Assembly (NCBI GenBank): GCA_900314875.1
Contig: OMWX01000002.1
Coordinates: 248,001 to 312,000, forward strand
Direction of reading: 5' to 3'
DNA length: 64,000 nt
Origin: an uncultured Actinomycetes bacterium
GTDB lineage: Bacteria; Actinomycetota; Actinomycetes; Actinomycetales; Bifidobacteriaceae
The position numbers were made by a program, and so were the translations under genes. Below are positions 26,502-36,437 of this stretch, in pieces. Position 1 is the stretch's first letter. The number at the start of each line of letters is the position of its first letter. The notes beneath the pieces were generated by a model. The model saw only the letters and a list, made by a program, of their open reading frames with translations, was not told where the DNA came from and ran no database searches.

Positions 26502-27907
26502 ACACGATTGAAACGATAACCTGGTTTGTTTACGTTCTGGCCGCAGTTCTTTTTGTTCTCGGCCTGCATTTTATGAATTCGCCGAAAACCGCTCGAAAAG
26601 GAAATGCGGTTTCTGCGATCGGCATGGGCATTGCCGTGATTATGGCTTTTGTTCACATGTATGCCAAGGGATACAAGTCTGATATTGCGGTTCTTGTTCT
26701 GATTGCCGGAATTATTGTCGGAGGAATTGCCGGCGATGTTTCCGCAAAAAAAGTCAAGATGACCGACATGCCTCAGCTTGTGTCGGTTTTCAATACCGTC
26801 GGCGGCGGCGCGGCTGCTCTTGTTGCTTTGAACGATATTCTTTCAGACGGTCGCGAACCTGATCTTGTCGTTCTTATAACGGCGGGTCTGGGAGTAATTA
26901 TCGGCGCCGTTACATGCACAGGTTCTCTTGTGGCTGCAGGAAAGCTTCAAGGGTATATTTCAGGCAAGCCTATTGTGATTCCGGGGCAGCAGATTTGGAA
27001 CGTTCTGTGTCTGATTGCTTCTCTGGCTTCCTTTGTTATGCTTTGCGTTCAGCCCGAAAAAAGTCTTATGTGGAGCTTGATTACTCTCGGTGCCGGTCTT
27101 TTGTACGGTCTTATGTTCGTTCTTCCTATCGGCGGCGCGGATATGCCTGTCGTTATTTCCGTTTTGAATGCTTGCACGGGTACGGCTGTGGCTATGAGCG
27201 GTCTTGCAATCGGAAACGTTGCTTTGATTGTTGCCGGAGCTCTTGTGGGAGCTGCGGGCTGCACTTTGTCCGTTTTGATGGCAAAAGCTATGAACCGTTC
27301 TCTCGGTTCGGTTCTTATGGGCGGTTTCGGAGGAAACGATGCTGCGTCGGCCGGCGGCGACGGAACAGACGGAGTTATGAAAGAAACGACTCCCGACGAT
27401 GTTGCGGTTCAGCTTGCTTATGCCGATAAAGTTATTTTTGTTCCCGGATTCGGTCTGGCTCAGGCTCAGGCTCAGCGCGAGCTTGCAGATTTGAGCGAAC
27501 TTCTTAAGGCGCGCGGAGTTGAAATCGAATACGCTATTCACCCTGTTGCCGGCCGTATGCCCGGACATATGAACGTTTTGCTTGCGGAAGCGAATGTTCC
27601 TTACGAAGAGCTTGTCGATCTTGACGATATTAATCCGCAGTTCCCGTCAGCAAGCGTTTCTCTTGTAGTCGGTGCGAATGATGTTACGAATCCTGCGGCA
27701 CGCCGTCCCGGAACTCCGGTTTCCGGAATGCCTATTTTGGATGTGGACAAGTCAGAGCATGTCGTAGTTATCAAGCGCGGCCGCGGAAAAGGTTACGCCG
27801 GCATTGCCAACGAACTGTACTTCGCGGACAATACTCAAATGCTTTTCAGCGATGCTAAAGCCGGATTGCAGCAGATTATTGCCGCTTTGAAAGAGCTTGA
27901 CGCTTAA
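26498..27907 (+). CDS. pntB: NAD(P) transhydrogenase subunit beta
   Basis: 469 residues. Eight to nine transmembrane helices, then the NADP(H)-binding domain III at the C-terminus: VIFVPGFGLAQAQAQRELADL, HPVAGRMPGHMNVLLAEA and the KRGRGKGYAGIANELYF loop. Translationally coupled to pntAB (GTGA overlap). Closed by a strong terminator at 27949. Confidence 0.96.
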   Translation: MNTIETITWFVYVLAAVLFVLGLHFMNSPKTARKGNAVSAIGMGIAVIMAFVHMYAKGYKSDIAVLVLIAGIIVGGIAGDVSAKKVKMTDMPQLVSVFNTVGGGAAALVALNDILSDGREPDLVVLITAGLGVIIGAVTCTGSLVAAGKLQGYISGKPIVIPGQQIWNVLCLIASLASFVMLCVQPEKSLMWSLITLGAGLLYGLMFVLPIGGADMPVVISVLNACTGTAVAMSGLAIGNVALIVAGALVGAAGCTLSVLMAKAMNRSLGSVLMGGFGGNDAASAGGDGTDGVMKETTPDDVAVQLAYADKVIFVPGFGLAQAQAQRELADLSELLKARGVEIEYAIHPVAGRMPGHMNVLLAEANVPYEELVDLDDINPQFPSASVSLVVGANDVTNPAARRPGTPVSGMPILDVDKSEHVVVIKRGRGKGYAGIANELYFADNTQMLFSDAKAGLQQIIAALKELDA

Positions 27908-27948
27908 AACAGAAAACAATAGATGCCGCAATATAAACGGCGAAAAAC

Positions 27949-27991
27949 AGTCTCCCGTTTCTTCAATATGAGAAACGGGAGACTATTTTTA
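27949..27991 (+). terminator. Intrinsic terminator of the pnt operon
   Basis: Perfect 14-bp stem agtctcccgtttct / agaaacgggagact with an 8-base loop, followed by ATTTTTAT, 41 bases after pntB. Confidence 0.93.
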
Positions 27992-28173
27992 TGCGCAATA
28001 ATGTTTGAATGCGGCTGTTTATGTCAGATTCATAAAAATCCAGAATTGCAGTTCTGCGTTGCAATTATGCGCGAAACTTGGCGTAACTCTGCTGAGTATG
28101 CATATTAAGCATTTTTGAAATGCAAATAATCGCGCGAATGTTTAACGCCGGCAGCGCAGACAAAGCGAAAAAA

Positions 28174-30216
28174 TTACAGTTCGAATTCTGTTTGCATAAC
28201 GTGTACGTTGGTTCTCATTCGCTTTGCCTGTTCGCGCGTCAGAGAATGTTTTTCCTGCATATTTCGAATAACTTCAAGTTCTATGCGGAAAGCCTGAGCG
28301 CGCAATTCTTCAAGCTGAGAAGACAAAATTTCATCGGCATCCTGAGGCTTAAAACCTGAAACTCCGTGAAAACGCGTAGTTTTCAAAATATCCCTGTATT
28401 CTTCCAGCAGAGACGAAACAATTGAGGGTTCGTAATTCGGATTGTTTATCTGCGTAGCAAGATAAGCAATTGCGGCCTGAAGCATGCTTATCCTCAGTTC
28501 ATACAGTCCTTCACAGCCCGAATTTGTTCCGTTTAAAGGAGTTATTATATTTGTTATTTTTTCTGCAATTCGGGATAATCTTGCTCTTTGCGAACGGGCA
28601 TAAGAAACAGCCATATGCATATTGTGGCGGATCTGCCGTCTTGCCGAATTGCTTTTTGCCGGAGCGTTGTGATCCAGCGTGTAATCGATATTTGCGGTCA
28701 GTCTCCCGGCTGTTTTTGCAAGCGAAGGTTCATTTTCAACCGCCTGAGCAAGCCAGTTTTTCTCCCAGAGAAGCATTTCCCGGCGCAATTTAAACTCTTT
28801 CTCCTGAGCTTCTTTGGAAACCGGACCGGAGTTTATGCGGTTGATTCTTTTTGTATACGATCTCATGATAATAGACAAAGCGGCAGCATTGGCATCGGTG
28901 CGCAAATCCGCTATCTGTTTAAGCGTATAGTTAAGCATGATCTTGTTTACGCGGTTGAATTGCCGTCCCGAATCATCATTATCCGAGGAGCTGAGAAGCG
29001 GAATAAGCACGCTGGCTGCCAGGAATGACATGACAATGTATGCTGCTGCGATAAAATTTAAAGTATTTCTTAAGGGCAGCGCCGTGGTAAATTCGACCGC
29101 ATAAGGCAGAGTAAATATAAGAATAAGAGAAACTGCGCCTTTTACGCCTCCTGCAGTCATTACAAGAGACGATTTTACTGTTTCTTTTACGGTTCTGTGC
29201 TTTTTCTTCTTTTTGTCTGCGCGGCATGACATAGCAAATATCCAGGCGAACCTTACGGAATATAAAACAGTGAAAAGCGCGCCCGTTATTCCCAGAAGAA
29301 TGAAAATATTGGCAGAATTGTCGTTGAATGCGCGCGAAAGCTGCATTCCCAAAAGCACGAAAATCGAACCGTTCATCGTGAAGTCAAGAAAATCCCAAAT
29401 TGAGTTTGCAACCAGATTCACGCGCGCGATATCGCTTCCCATTCCCGTGCGATGGAAAGTAATCGTAAGCCCTGCGGATACGACCGTAAGCACTCCCGAA
29501 ATATGGAAATGTTCCGCAGAAACATAGAGAACAAAAGGCATAATCAGCTCAATGCAAATTCGCGTATTCGTGCCTTCCATTCTGTGCGAACGCAGGAAAA
29601 ATACGATTCTGTCCGTAAAGAGTCCGACTGCGTATCCCAAAAGAATTCCAAATATGAAGTTATAGCTTATCGACTGAGCGAATTTGCCGGCAGAAAACGA
29701 ATAACCTGTGGCTGCGGCAGTCGCAAATTCGAATGACACGATTGAGGCGGCATCGTTGAAAAGACATTCTCCGCGCAAAATGGCCATGATTCTTTTGGGA
29801 AGTCCGCATTCTCTTCCGATCGACGTTACGGCAACCGCATCGGTCGGTCCCAAGGCTGCTCCGAGCGCGAAAGCCGTGGCGAGAGGAATGGCCGGCCAAA
29901 TCATATGAAGAGAAAAACCGATTATGACAACCGAAAGCAAAACCAGTCCGACCGCAAGCGAAAGGCATTGTTTTATGTTTCTGTTCAAGCTTGATCGGGA
30001 CATGTTTCTCGCTTCCAAGAAAAGAAGCGGGGCGATAAACAGCGTCATAAACAGTTCTGAATCGATTTCCAAAAGCGGCGTGGAAGGAATCATAAACCAT
30101 GCCACTCCCAGCGCAATCTGAACGATGGGCGTGGAAACTTTCGGAATGAAACGGCTTGCGATATTGGAAACAAGCACGCTGAACATAACTGCGATAACAA
30201 GCATAAGAACGGACAT
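28174..30216 (-). CDS. Na+/H+ antiporter of the CPA1 (NhaP/NHE) family
   Basis: 680 residues. The first ~400 residues form 11-12 transmembrane helices with GPTDAVAVTSIGRE and GECLFNDAASIVSFEF, the ion-binding motifs of CPA1. The ~280-residue cytoplasmic tail is helical and charged with no domain I recognise, probably regulatory. A Lys-rich loop (around 330) splits the membrane part. AAAGGAG lies about 15 bases before ATG 30216, a long spacing, so a start a few codons later is possible. Likely role: pH and sodium homeostasis. Confidence 0.92.
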   Translation of the reverse strand: MSVLMLVIAVMFSVLVSNIASRFIPKVSTPIVQIALGVAWFMIPSTPLLEIDSELFMTLFIAPLLFLEARNMSRSSLNRNIKQCLSLAVGLVLLSVVIIGFSLHMIWPAIPLATAFALGAALGPTDAVAVTSIGRECGLPKRIMAILRGECLFNDAASIVSFEFATAAATGYSFSAGKFAQSISYNFIFGILLGYAVGLFTDRIVFFLRSHRMEGTNTRICIELIMPFVLYVSAEHFHISGVLTVVSAGLTITFHRTGMGSDIARVNLVANSIWDFLDFTMNGSIFVLLGMQLSRAFNDNSANIFILLGITGALFTVLYSVRFAWIFAMSCRADKKKKKHRTVKETVKSSLVMTAGGVKGAVSLILIFTLPYAVEFTTALPLRNTLNFIAAAYIVMSFLAASVLIPLLSSSDNDDSGRQFNRVNKIMLNYTLKQIADLRTDANAAALSIIMRSYTKRINRINSGPVSKEAQEKEFKLRREMLLWEKNWLAQAVENEPSLAKTAGRLTANIDYTLDHNAPAKSNSARRQIRHNMHMAVSYARSQRARLSRIAEKITNIITPLNGTNSGCEGLYELRISMLQAAIAYLATQINNPNYEPSIVSSLLEEYRDILKTTRFHGVSGFKPQDADEILSSQLEELRAQAFRIELEVIRNMQEKHSLTREQAKRMRTNVHVMQTEFEL

Positions 30217-30553
30217 GACTGAGAATAATCTCCTTTCGCGGGTTCATATGCTGCCTGCGCAGCTAATATAACGTTTTGCAATTTGTTTGACATGCGTTTG
30301 TTTGCGCATAATTGCGGCAAAAAAACGATATTTTACTAATTCTATATGAAATAAGCGGATTAAAAGAAACCTGATCGGCAAATGCGCATCAATTTCAAAA
30401 AATCTGCCGACGGCATAAAAATGCGAAGATTTGAACTGCAAAACGCGATATTTGCAAATATGTCTCCTTCATTTTCTAATCTTGTAGGGGTCACGGTAAG
30501 TGTCCGCCCGAAAAGCGAAAAATCGCAAACAGACAACGAGTGAAAGGCGATTG
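30217..30553. other. 337-base divergent control region of the antiporter and pyr operon
   Basis: A TTTGACA hexamer near 30286 with an AT-rich segment downstream (cataattg, then tattttactaattctatat near 30330) may serve the pyr operon. No PyrR-type attenuator (anti-antiterminator with terminator) was recognised. An in-frame GTG at 30500 could extend PyrB, but the ribosome-binding site favours the ATG at 30554. Confidence 0.4.
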
Positions 30554-31570
30554 ATGACATCGGCAGCTTTGAAAGATTTGGAAGAATCGCTTGTCGGTCG
30601 CAGTGTTGTTACTCTGGATTCTTTGTCTGCACAGCAGCTGAGGATGCTTATCGATAAAGCGGAGTATATCGATTCTCACCGCAGTGAAGTGTCTCATGCG
30701 TGCGACGGGCGCATTTTGGCTACATTGTTTTATGAGCCGTCCACGCGCACGCGTTTAAGTTTTGAAACAGCAATGCTTCGTTTGGGCGGAAAAGTCATAG
30801 GTTTTGCCGGTGCCGCAAATTCTTCGGCCGCAAAAGGCGAAACTGTCGCAGATACTCTGAAAACAGTATCGAATTTTGCAGATATCGCGGCAATTCGTCA
30901 TCCGAAAGAAGGTTCTGCGCTTGTGGCTGCAAGAGCGGGCAGCATTCCTGTAATCAATGCGGGCGACGGCGGTCATATGCATCCGACTCAGACTTTGGCA
31001 GATATAGCTACAATCGTTTCCAGACACGGAAGGCTTGAAAATCTTACTGTCGGATTGTGCGGAGATTTGATGTTCGGCCGCACTGTTCATTCTCTTATCG
31101 AAACTTTGTGCAGATTCGGAAATATCCGTTTTGTGCTTATAAGTCCTGACGAGCTGAAAACTCCTCAATATGTCATTGATGCGATTGACGAATCAAAAAC
31201 ATGCGAATACGTCGAAGTGCGGGATATGGTTTCGGTTATTTCTCAGCTTGACATTCTTTATATGACGCGCGTGCAGCAGGAAAGATTTTTCAGCGAAGAC
31301 GAATATCTGCGCCTGCGAGACACCTATATTCTTGACGAAGACAAATTGAGAGCTGCGAAGCCCGACATGGCGATTTTGCACCCGCTTCCGCGAGTGAATG
31401 AAATCGCAGTTGAAGTGGATGACGATCCGCGAGCTGCATATTTTGAACAGGTGAAAAACGGCATGCTTATGCGCATGGCATTGCAGAGCACTGTTTTGGG
31501 CGACGAGCTGCCGGGGTATGCGCAGTACAGGGCAGAAAAACAGCAGAATCGGGGGAAAAGATGGAAGTGA
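30554..31570 (+). CDS. pyrB: Aspartate carbamoyltransferase catalytic subunit
   Basis: 338 residues. Carbamoyl phosphate + aspartate to carbamoyl aspartate. The carbamoyl-phosphate loop FYEPSTRTR, the HPTQTL block and HPLPRVNEI are present. GAAAGG lies seven bases before ATG 30554. First gene of pyrB-I-C-F-K-D-E. Its last ten bases overlap pyrI. Confidence 0.95.
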   Translation: MTSAALKDLEESLVGRSVVTLDSLSAQQLRMLIDKAEYIDSHRSEVSHACDGRILATLFYEPSTRTRLSFETAMLRLGGKVIGFAGAANSSAAKGETVADTLKTVSNFADIAAIRHPKEGSALVAARAGSIPVINAGDGGHMHPTQTLADIATIVSRHGRLENLTVGLCGDLMFGRTVHSLIETLCRFGNIRFVLISPDELKTPQYVIDAIDESKTCEYVEVRDMVSVISQLDILYMTRVQQERFFSEDEYLRLRDTYILDEDKLRAAKPDMAILHPLPRVNEIAVEVDDDPRAAYFEQVKNGMLMRMALQSTVLGDELPGYAQYRAEKQQNRGKRWK

Positions 31571-31983
31571 CAAGCATTTCGGGCGGAATAATCATCGATC
31601 ATGTTCCGTCAGGCACGGCTTTGAAAGTTTTGGAATATCTGCATATCGATCCGTCCGTTACGAAAATTGCAGTGATTATGAATGCGGACAGCAAAAGGTT
31701 CGGAAGAAAAGACATTATCAAAATCGAGGGAGACTGTCCTATCGATTTGAATGTTTTGGGGCTTGTCGCAAGACAGTCGACCGTTGACATAGTGCGCGAC
31801 GGAAAAATCAGCGAAAAACTCAGTCCGACGCTGCCGGAGAATGTTACCGACGTGATTTCGTGCGCGAATCCGCGATGCATAACTACTTCGGAGCGCGGGA
31901 TTAAACAGCGTTTTCATCTGACGCGCCGCGAAGATAAGGCGGAATACCGCTGCGATTACTGTGATGAGGAGGCTTGTCTGTGA
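31561..31983 (+). CDS. pyrI: Aspartate carbamoyltransferase regulatory subunit
   Basis: 140 residues. Nucleotide-binding domain at the start (LEYLHIDPSVTKIAVIMN), then a zinc domain with CANPRC and CDYC cysteines near the C-terminus that contacts PyrB. Presence implies an allosteric ATP/CTP-sensitive holoenzyme like that of enterics. The start lies inside pyrB, with the ribosome-binding site GGGGAAAAG. Confidence 0.94.
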   Translation: MEVTSISGGIIIDHVPSGTALKVLEYLHIDPSVTKIAVIMNADSKRFGRKDIIKIEGDCPIDLNVLGLVARQSTVDIVRDGKISEKLSPTLPENVTDVISCANPRCITTSERGIKQRFHLTRREDKAEYRCDYCDEEACL

Positions 31984-33485
31984 TTGTGAAACTTAAAAAT
32001 ATCAAGGTTTGGGATACGGCAGAGACAATCGATGCGATTATTGACTGTTCGCAAGAAACGCAGACAGGCGATCGTCAAATCGACGCTTCCGGCTGGATAA
32101 TAGCTCCGGGTTTTGCCGATCCGCATATTCACTTGCGAGATCCGGGTCAGACTGAAAAAGAAAATATGATTACAGGCTGCGCGGCCGCTGCTTCCGGCGG
32201 TTATACCGGAATTATGATTATGCCGAATACGATTCCGGCAGCCGACGGAACAAAAGGTCATTCGGGCGAAATTCCGTCCGGGCGAGACAGCGTTCTTGAT
32301 TACCTTGAAAATTACGAGCAAGACAATGGCTGCGGGCTTCCCGTCAGATACTGCCTGTGCGTATGCGCCTCGAAAAATCGAGAAGGAAAAGAACCGACGG
32401 TTTACAAGGACTGGGAGTACGCGCTTGACGGGCATTCGGGCGGTTTTAAGCATCCGGTCTGCGCGATAAGCGACGACGGTTCTGCGGTTTGCGAACATCT
32501 GCTTGCTGAAACTGCTGAAAATGTTCGTCTTGCAGGCATTCCGTTTATTGAACATTGCGAACATCACGACAGCGGGGTGATGAACGAATGCGAAACTTCT
32601 GCCGCGCTGAATCTTCCCGGAATTCCCGAAGATACAGAGCTGGCGATTGTTCAAAGAGATATCGATTTTGCGAGAAAAACCGGCATACATGTGCATTTTC
32701 AGCATATAAGCACCGCGATTTCGGTCGAAGCGATTCGAAAAGCGAAAGAAGAAGGGCTGAATATCACTTGCGAAACGGCTCCGCATTATATTTCGCTTAA
32801 CGATTCGGCAATAGCGAAATTCGGAACTTTGGCCAAAATGAATCCGCCTTTAAGAGGGGAATCTGATCGGCAGGCGATAATTGCTGCGATTGCCGACGGA
32901 ACGATTGATTTTCTTGCAACCGATCATGCTCCGCATACTTTAAAAGAAAAGTCGCGCGGAATGCTTGAAGCGCCTAACGGGATTATAGGCATGGAAACGG
33001 CTTATCCGGTTGCGCATAAGGTTCTTGTAGACGGCGGATTTATTGACGATAAGCGTCTTATCGAGCTTATGTCCGTAAATCCGGCGCGTTTTATGGGGCT
33101 GGCAGTAAGCAATATTTCTAAAATCCTTGACGAGTATGCTCAGCCTGCAACGGAAAATCCGGCAGAAACCGGCAAATCGCAAAACAGAGTTTTGGATTTG
33201 CCTGCAATTTGCAAGCAAAACAATATTGCGGCAGATTCTTCGTGGATTTTCAGAAAAAATTGCGGCGGCGGTGCAGAGGACTGTGTCGGCGGACTGGATT
33301 TCGTTATTGTAGATCCGAACAGAGAATATGCTATTGATCCGCAAACCTTTAAATCCAAAGCAAGAAATACGCCTTTTGCAAACTGGCGGGTGACGGGCAA
33401 ACCGCTTGCGACGATCATCGGCGGAAAATTTGCGGACGAAAAGCAGGCCTTGGAAAAAATTTTCGTCCGAAACGGCTGCAAATAA
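31980..33485 (+). CDS. pyrC: Dihydroorotase
   Basis: 501 residues. Closes carbamoyl aspartate to dihydroorotate. Metal-binding DPHIHLRDPG, then AISDDGSAV, IEHCEHH, HFQHIST and ATDHAPHTLKEK, all of the class I dihydroorotase type. Starts with GTG 31980, overlapping the pyrI stop (GTGA) and placed 7 bases after GAGGAGG. It is longer than the ~430 residues usual for the class; the extra material is a ~60-residue insertion near 385-440 with Asn/Ala-rich and GGGAEDCVGGLD segments. Confidence 0.94.
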   Translation: MIVKLKNIKVWDTAETIDAIIDCSQETQTGDRQIDASGWIIAPGFADPHIHLRDPGQTEKENMITGCAAAASGGYTGIMIMPNTIPAADGTKGHSGEIPSGRDSVLDYLENYEQDNGCGLPVRYCLCVCASKNREGKEPTVYKDWEYALDGHSGGFKHPVCAISDDGSAVCEHLLAETAENVRLAGIPFIEHCEHHDSGVMNECETSAALNLPGIPEDTELAIVQRDIDFARKTGIHVHFQHISTAISVEAIRKAKEEGLNITCETAPHYISLNDSAIAKFGTLAKMNPPLRGESDRQAIIAAIADGTIDFLATDHAPHTLKEKSRGMLEAPNGIIGMETAYPVAHKVLVDGGFIDDKRLIELMSVNPARFMGLAVSNISKILDEYAQPATENPAETGKSQNRVLDLPAICKQNNIAADSSWIFRKNCGGGAEDCVGGLDFVIVDPNREYAIDPQTFKSKARNTPFANWRVTGKPLATIIGGKFADEKQALEKIFVRNGCK

Positions 33486-33524
33486 GACAAAATAAGTCAA
33501 AACGGCAAACAAGAGGGCTGAAAC

Positions 33525-34475
33525 ATGGACAAACTTATCGAACTGATCAGGCAGAAAGACAATCCTTCCGTTGTCGGACTCGATCCGAAGCCCGAGCTTA
33601 TTCCGGAACAGCTGCTTGACGAGTATTCTCACGACCGCGCCGGGGCTTTGGCTGATTCCTATGAAGCTTTTAATCGCGCGATTATAGACGCAGTATGCGA
33701 TATCGTGCCTGCCGTTAAACCGCAGATTGCAATGTATGAGGCTTTGGGTCCGGTCGGACTTGACGTATATTGCCGCACGACTCGTTATGCGAAATCAAAG
33801 GGACTGTACGTTATAGGAGATGTAAAACGCGGAGATATCGGTTCTACGGCTGCCGCGTATGCCGCGCATTTGTCCGGAGTTCCTTTCTCAGACGCTATGA
33901 CGGGTGCGGAAGACATAGAAGATCCTTGGAGTCAGGACTGCATTACCGTTAATCCTTATTTGGGGGAGGACGGAATTGAGCCGTTTATTCGCTCTGCGAA
34001 AGAAACTGATAAAGATATTTTCATTCTTGTCAGAACTTCAAATCCTTCGAGCAGTCAGCTTCAGGAATTGAATGCAGAGGACGGCAGACCTGTTTTTGAG
34101 CATGTTGCGGCTCTTGTCGAACAATGGGGCAAAGAGACTGTCGGCGAAAGCGGATATTCGCGTTCGGGGGCGGTCGTCGGGGCAACTCATCCGAAAGCCG
34201 GAGCCAGACTGCGAGAAATTATGCCGCATACATTTTTCCTTGTTCCCGGTTTCGGGGCTCAGGGAGGCACTGCGAAAGATGTTGCTGCAATGTTTGATTC
34301 GAACGGTTCGGGAGCAATCGTCAATTCTTCGCGAGGAATTATCGGCGCTTGGAAAAAAGAAGCAAAATATTCTAAAGACATGAATGCTCAAGAAGCTCTG
34401 GATCTTGTTATGCTGAGCGCTCAAAATGCGGCAATCAAGATGAGAAATTCTCTTCGCGCGGCTTTACGGCAATAA
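33525..34475 (+). CDS. pyrF: Orotidine 5'-phosphate decarboxylase, long actinobacterial type
   Basis: 316 residues. OMP to UMP, last step of the pathway. DVKRGDIGSTAAAYA is the catalytic Asp-Lys-Asp region, and FLVPGFGAQGGTAKDV the phosphate-binding block. Length matches the group 2 enzymes seen in mycobacteria and bifidobacteria. AAGAGGGCTGAAAC precedes ATG 33525. Confidence 0.95.
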   Translation: MDKLIELIRQKDNPSVVGLDPKPELIPEQLLDEYSHDRAGALADSYEAFNRAIIDAVCDIVPAVKPQIAMYEALGPVGLDVYCRTTRYAKSKGLYVIGDVKRGDIGSTAAAYAAHLSGVPFSDAMTGAEDIEDPWSQDCITVNPYLGEDGIEPFIRSAKETDKDIFILVRTSNPSSSQLQELNAEDGRPVFEHVAALVEQWGKETVGESGYSRSGAVVGATHPKAGARLREIMPHTFFLVPGFGAQGGTAKDVAAMFDSNGSGAIVNSSRGIIGAWKKEAKYSKDMNAQEALDLVMLSAQNAAIKMRNSLRAALRQ

Positions 34476-34551
34476 AAACGCAGAAAAATAAAAAGCGTTA
34501 TTAAAACAAATATTCACAGTCCGAACGGACGCTTAAACAGGAGAGCAGAAT

Positions 34552-35391
34552 ATGGGTGTTCCCGCATCAGTTTTCGCAAGCTTGTATAAAAACGGCGCAA
34601 CCGTACCGTCTCGGCGTTCTGCCGAGATAGCTGAATGCTTCGAGATTTCGCCGGGCATTGTTCGCATCGCAATTCGCGACGAATATATTGCGAAAAATGC
34701 CAAGCCTGCTCAATTTGCGAATTTTTACACGCGAAACAGTCAGCGTCTTATGCCTCGCCCGTTCGGAATTGCCGATATTGAAGACGACAAAGTAGGATTC
34801 ATTTTTGCGGTTGTCGGCAAAGGCACCGAAGAATTTAAGCATTATCGGGCGGGCGAAAAAATCGATGTGCTCGGACCTTTCGGAAAGCCTTTTGACACGA
34901 GCAAATCATGCGATTATCTGCTTGTCGGCGGCGGCTTGGGAGTTCCGCCCCTGATTCGCGCGGCGCAAAGCCTTTCCGAAAGAGAAGATGCGCGCGCTGT
35001 CTCGGTTTTCGGATACAGAGACGAACAATTTGCTCAAAGTTATGTTTCGAAATATGTTGCGAACGGGGATTCTTATGCGATAAGCGATCGGGACGGAAAC
35101 GTCGTTGATCTGCTCGAGACTGTTTATGCAAGCCGTTTTGGCAAACTTGACGGCGCGTCGGACAAAGCGGCTGCGGTTATTCTTTCCTGCGGTCCGGCTC
35201 CCATGATGAAAGCGGTTGCAAAATGGGCGGCTGAGCATGGAAATATTGAAACTCAGCTGAGTCTGGAAGCGCGAATGGGCTGCGGTTTCGGAGCATGTTA
35301 CGGATGTGTTGCCGAAACTGCAAGCGGATTGAAAAAAGTGTGTTCGGACGGTCCGGTCTTCACTTCGGAAGAATTGGGCTGGCAGCAATAA
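34552..35391 (+). CDS. pyrK: Dihydroorotate dehydrogenase electron-transfer subunit
   Basis: 279 residues. FAD- and NAD-binding ferredoxin-reductase fold with an iron-sulfur site. The flavin motif RPFGIAD, the pyridine-nucleotide GGGLGVPPL and the [2Fe-2S] ligands in a RMGCGFGACYGCVAE pattern (Cys244, Cys249, Cys252, Cys264) are visible. Passes electrons from PyrD to NAD+. ACAGGAGAGCAGAAT precedes ATG 34552. Adjacent to pyrD, as expected for the 1B heterotetramer. Confidence 0.94.
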   Translation: MGVPASVFASLYKNGATVPSRRSAEIAECFEISPGIVRIAIRDEYIAKNAKPAQFANFYTRNSQRLMPRPFGIADIEDDKVGFIFAVVGKGTEEFKHYRAGEKIDVLGPFGKPFDTSKSCDYLLVGGGLGVPPLIRAAQSLSEREDARAVSVFGYRDEQFAQSYVSKYVANGDSYAISDRDGNVVDLLETVYASRFGKLDGASDKAAAVILSCGPAPMMKAVAKWAAEHGNIETQLSLEARMGCGFGACYGCVAETASGLKKVCSDGPVFTSEELGWQQ

Positions 35392-35492
35392 ACTTGCGGC
35401 ATTAAACCGGCAGCAGTAATAAATAAGCATTACGGCTGAAAATAAACGGAATACAATACATATTAAGCAAAGCAAATCAGGAAGGATTCCAC

Positions 35493-36437
35493 ATGTCTTG
35501 CGAGTCTGATTTGAAAGAAGAGCGCGTTTGGAAGCATGATACGGTTGTTGCCGGCGTGCGTTGGAAAAACCCGGTAGGCACGGCTTCCGGCACGTTCAGT
35601 CTGGATGCGTCCGGCTGGTTTTATGATGTGTCGCAGCTCGGTTCGGTTACGACGAAGGGCGTGGCTGCGATTCCGTGGCAGGGAAATCCCGTATCGCGTC
35701 TGGCCGAGTCTCCGGCAGGCACGATTAATGCGGTAGGACTGCAAAATCCCGGCGTCGATGTTTATGTGAAAGACGAGCTTCCCAGGCTTAAAGAGTTGGG
35801 AGCGACCGTTATTTCAAACGTTGCGGGACATAGTGATGAAGATTATGCTGCCGTCGTTTCAAAGCTTGACGATTCTCCGGCGGATATGCTGGAAATCAAC
35901 GTCAGCTGTCCGAATGTTTCTGCGGGCGGCATGAGTTCAGGAACCGATCCGGTTTCGCTGAAAAATCTTATAACGAATCTTCGCGATTTGACGGATAAGC
36001 CGATGATTGTCAAGCTGACTCCGAATGTAACCGATATTGTTTCTATTGCACAAGCCGCAGTTTCTGCGGGAGCCGATGCGCTGAGCATGATTAATACGTA
36101 TGTCGGAATGCGGATTGATGTCAAAACCGGCAAACCGATTATTGCGAATGTGACCGGAGGAGTTTCCGGGCATGCTGTTCATCCTATGGCGGTTGCCTGC
36201 GTTTATAAGGTTCGCAAGGCTTTGCCGCAGATTCCGATAATTGCGATGGGCGGAGTTTACAGCGGCGAGGATGCTCTTGAGTTTCTGTATGCGGGAGCCA
36301 ATGCGGTTGAAGTGGGAACCGCAGCTCTTGCCGATCCCGCAGCTCCGATTCGCGTTGCTGCAGAACTTGACGAATTGCTTGACGAAAGACCCGAATTGTC
36401 CGCATTGCTTAAGGAAGGAAAAACATGGCAGATATGA
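35493..36437 (+). CDS. pyrD: Dihydroorotate dehydrogenase, type 1B catalytic subunit
   Basis: 314 residues. Dihydroorotate to orotate with [37 protein letters not shown] (with the catalytic Cys), [22 protein letters not shown] and [15 protein letters not shown] are class 1B motifs. AGGAAGG precedes ATG 35493. The last 13 bases overlap pyrE. Confidence 0.95.
   Translation: MSCESDLKEERVWKHDTVVAGVRWKNPVGTASGTFSLDASGWFYDVSQLGSVTTKGVAAIPWQGNPVSRLAESPAGTINAVGLQNPGVDVYVKDELPRLKELGATVISNVAGHSDEDYAAVVSKLDDSPADMLEINVSCPNVSAGGMSSGTDPVSLKNLITNLRDLTDKPMIVKLTPNVTDIVSIAQAAVSAGADALSMINTYVGMRIDVKTGKPIIANVTGGVSGHAVHPMAVACVYKVRKALPQIPIIAMGGVYSGEDALEFLYAGANAVEVGTAALADPAAPIRVAAELDELLDERPELSALLKEGKTWQI

Noticed and set aside
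30217..30553. PyrR-type attenuator before pyrB
   Set aside because: No terminator hairpin with T-run or PyrR-binding loop could be drawn in the leader.
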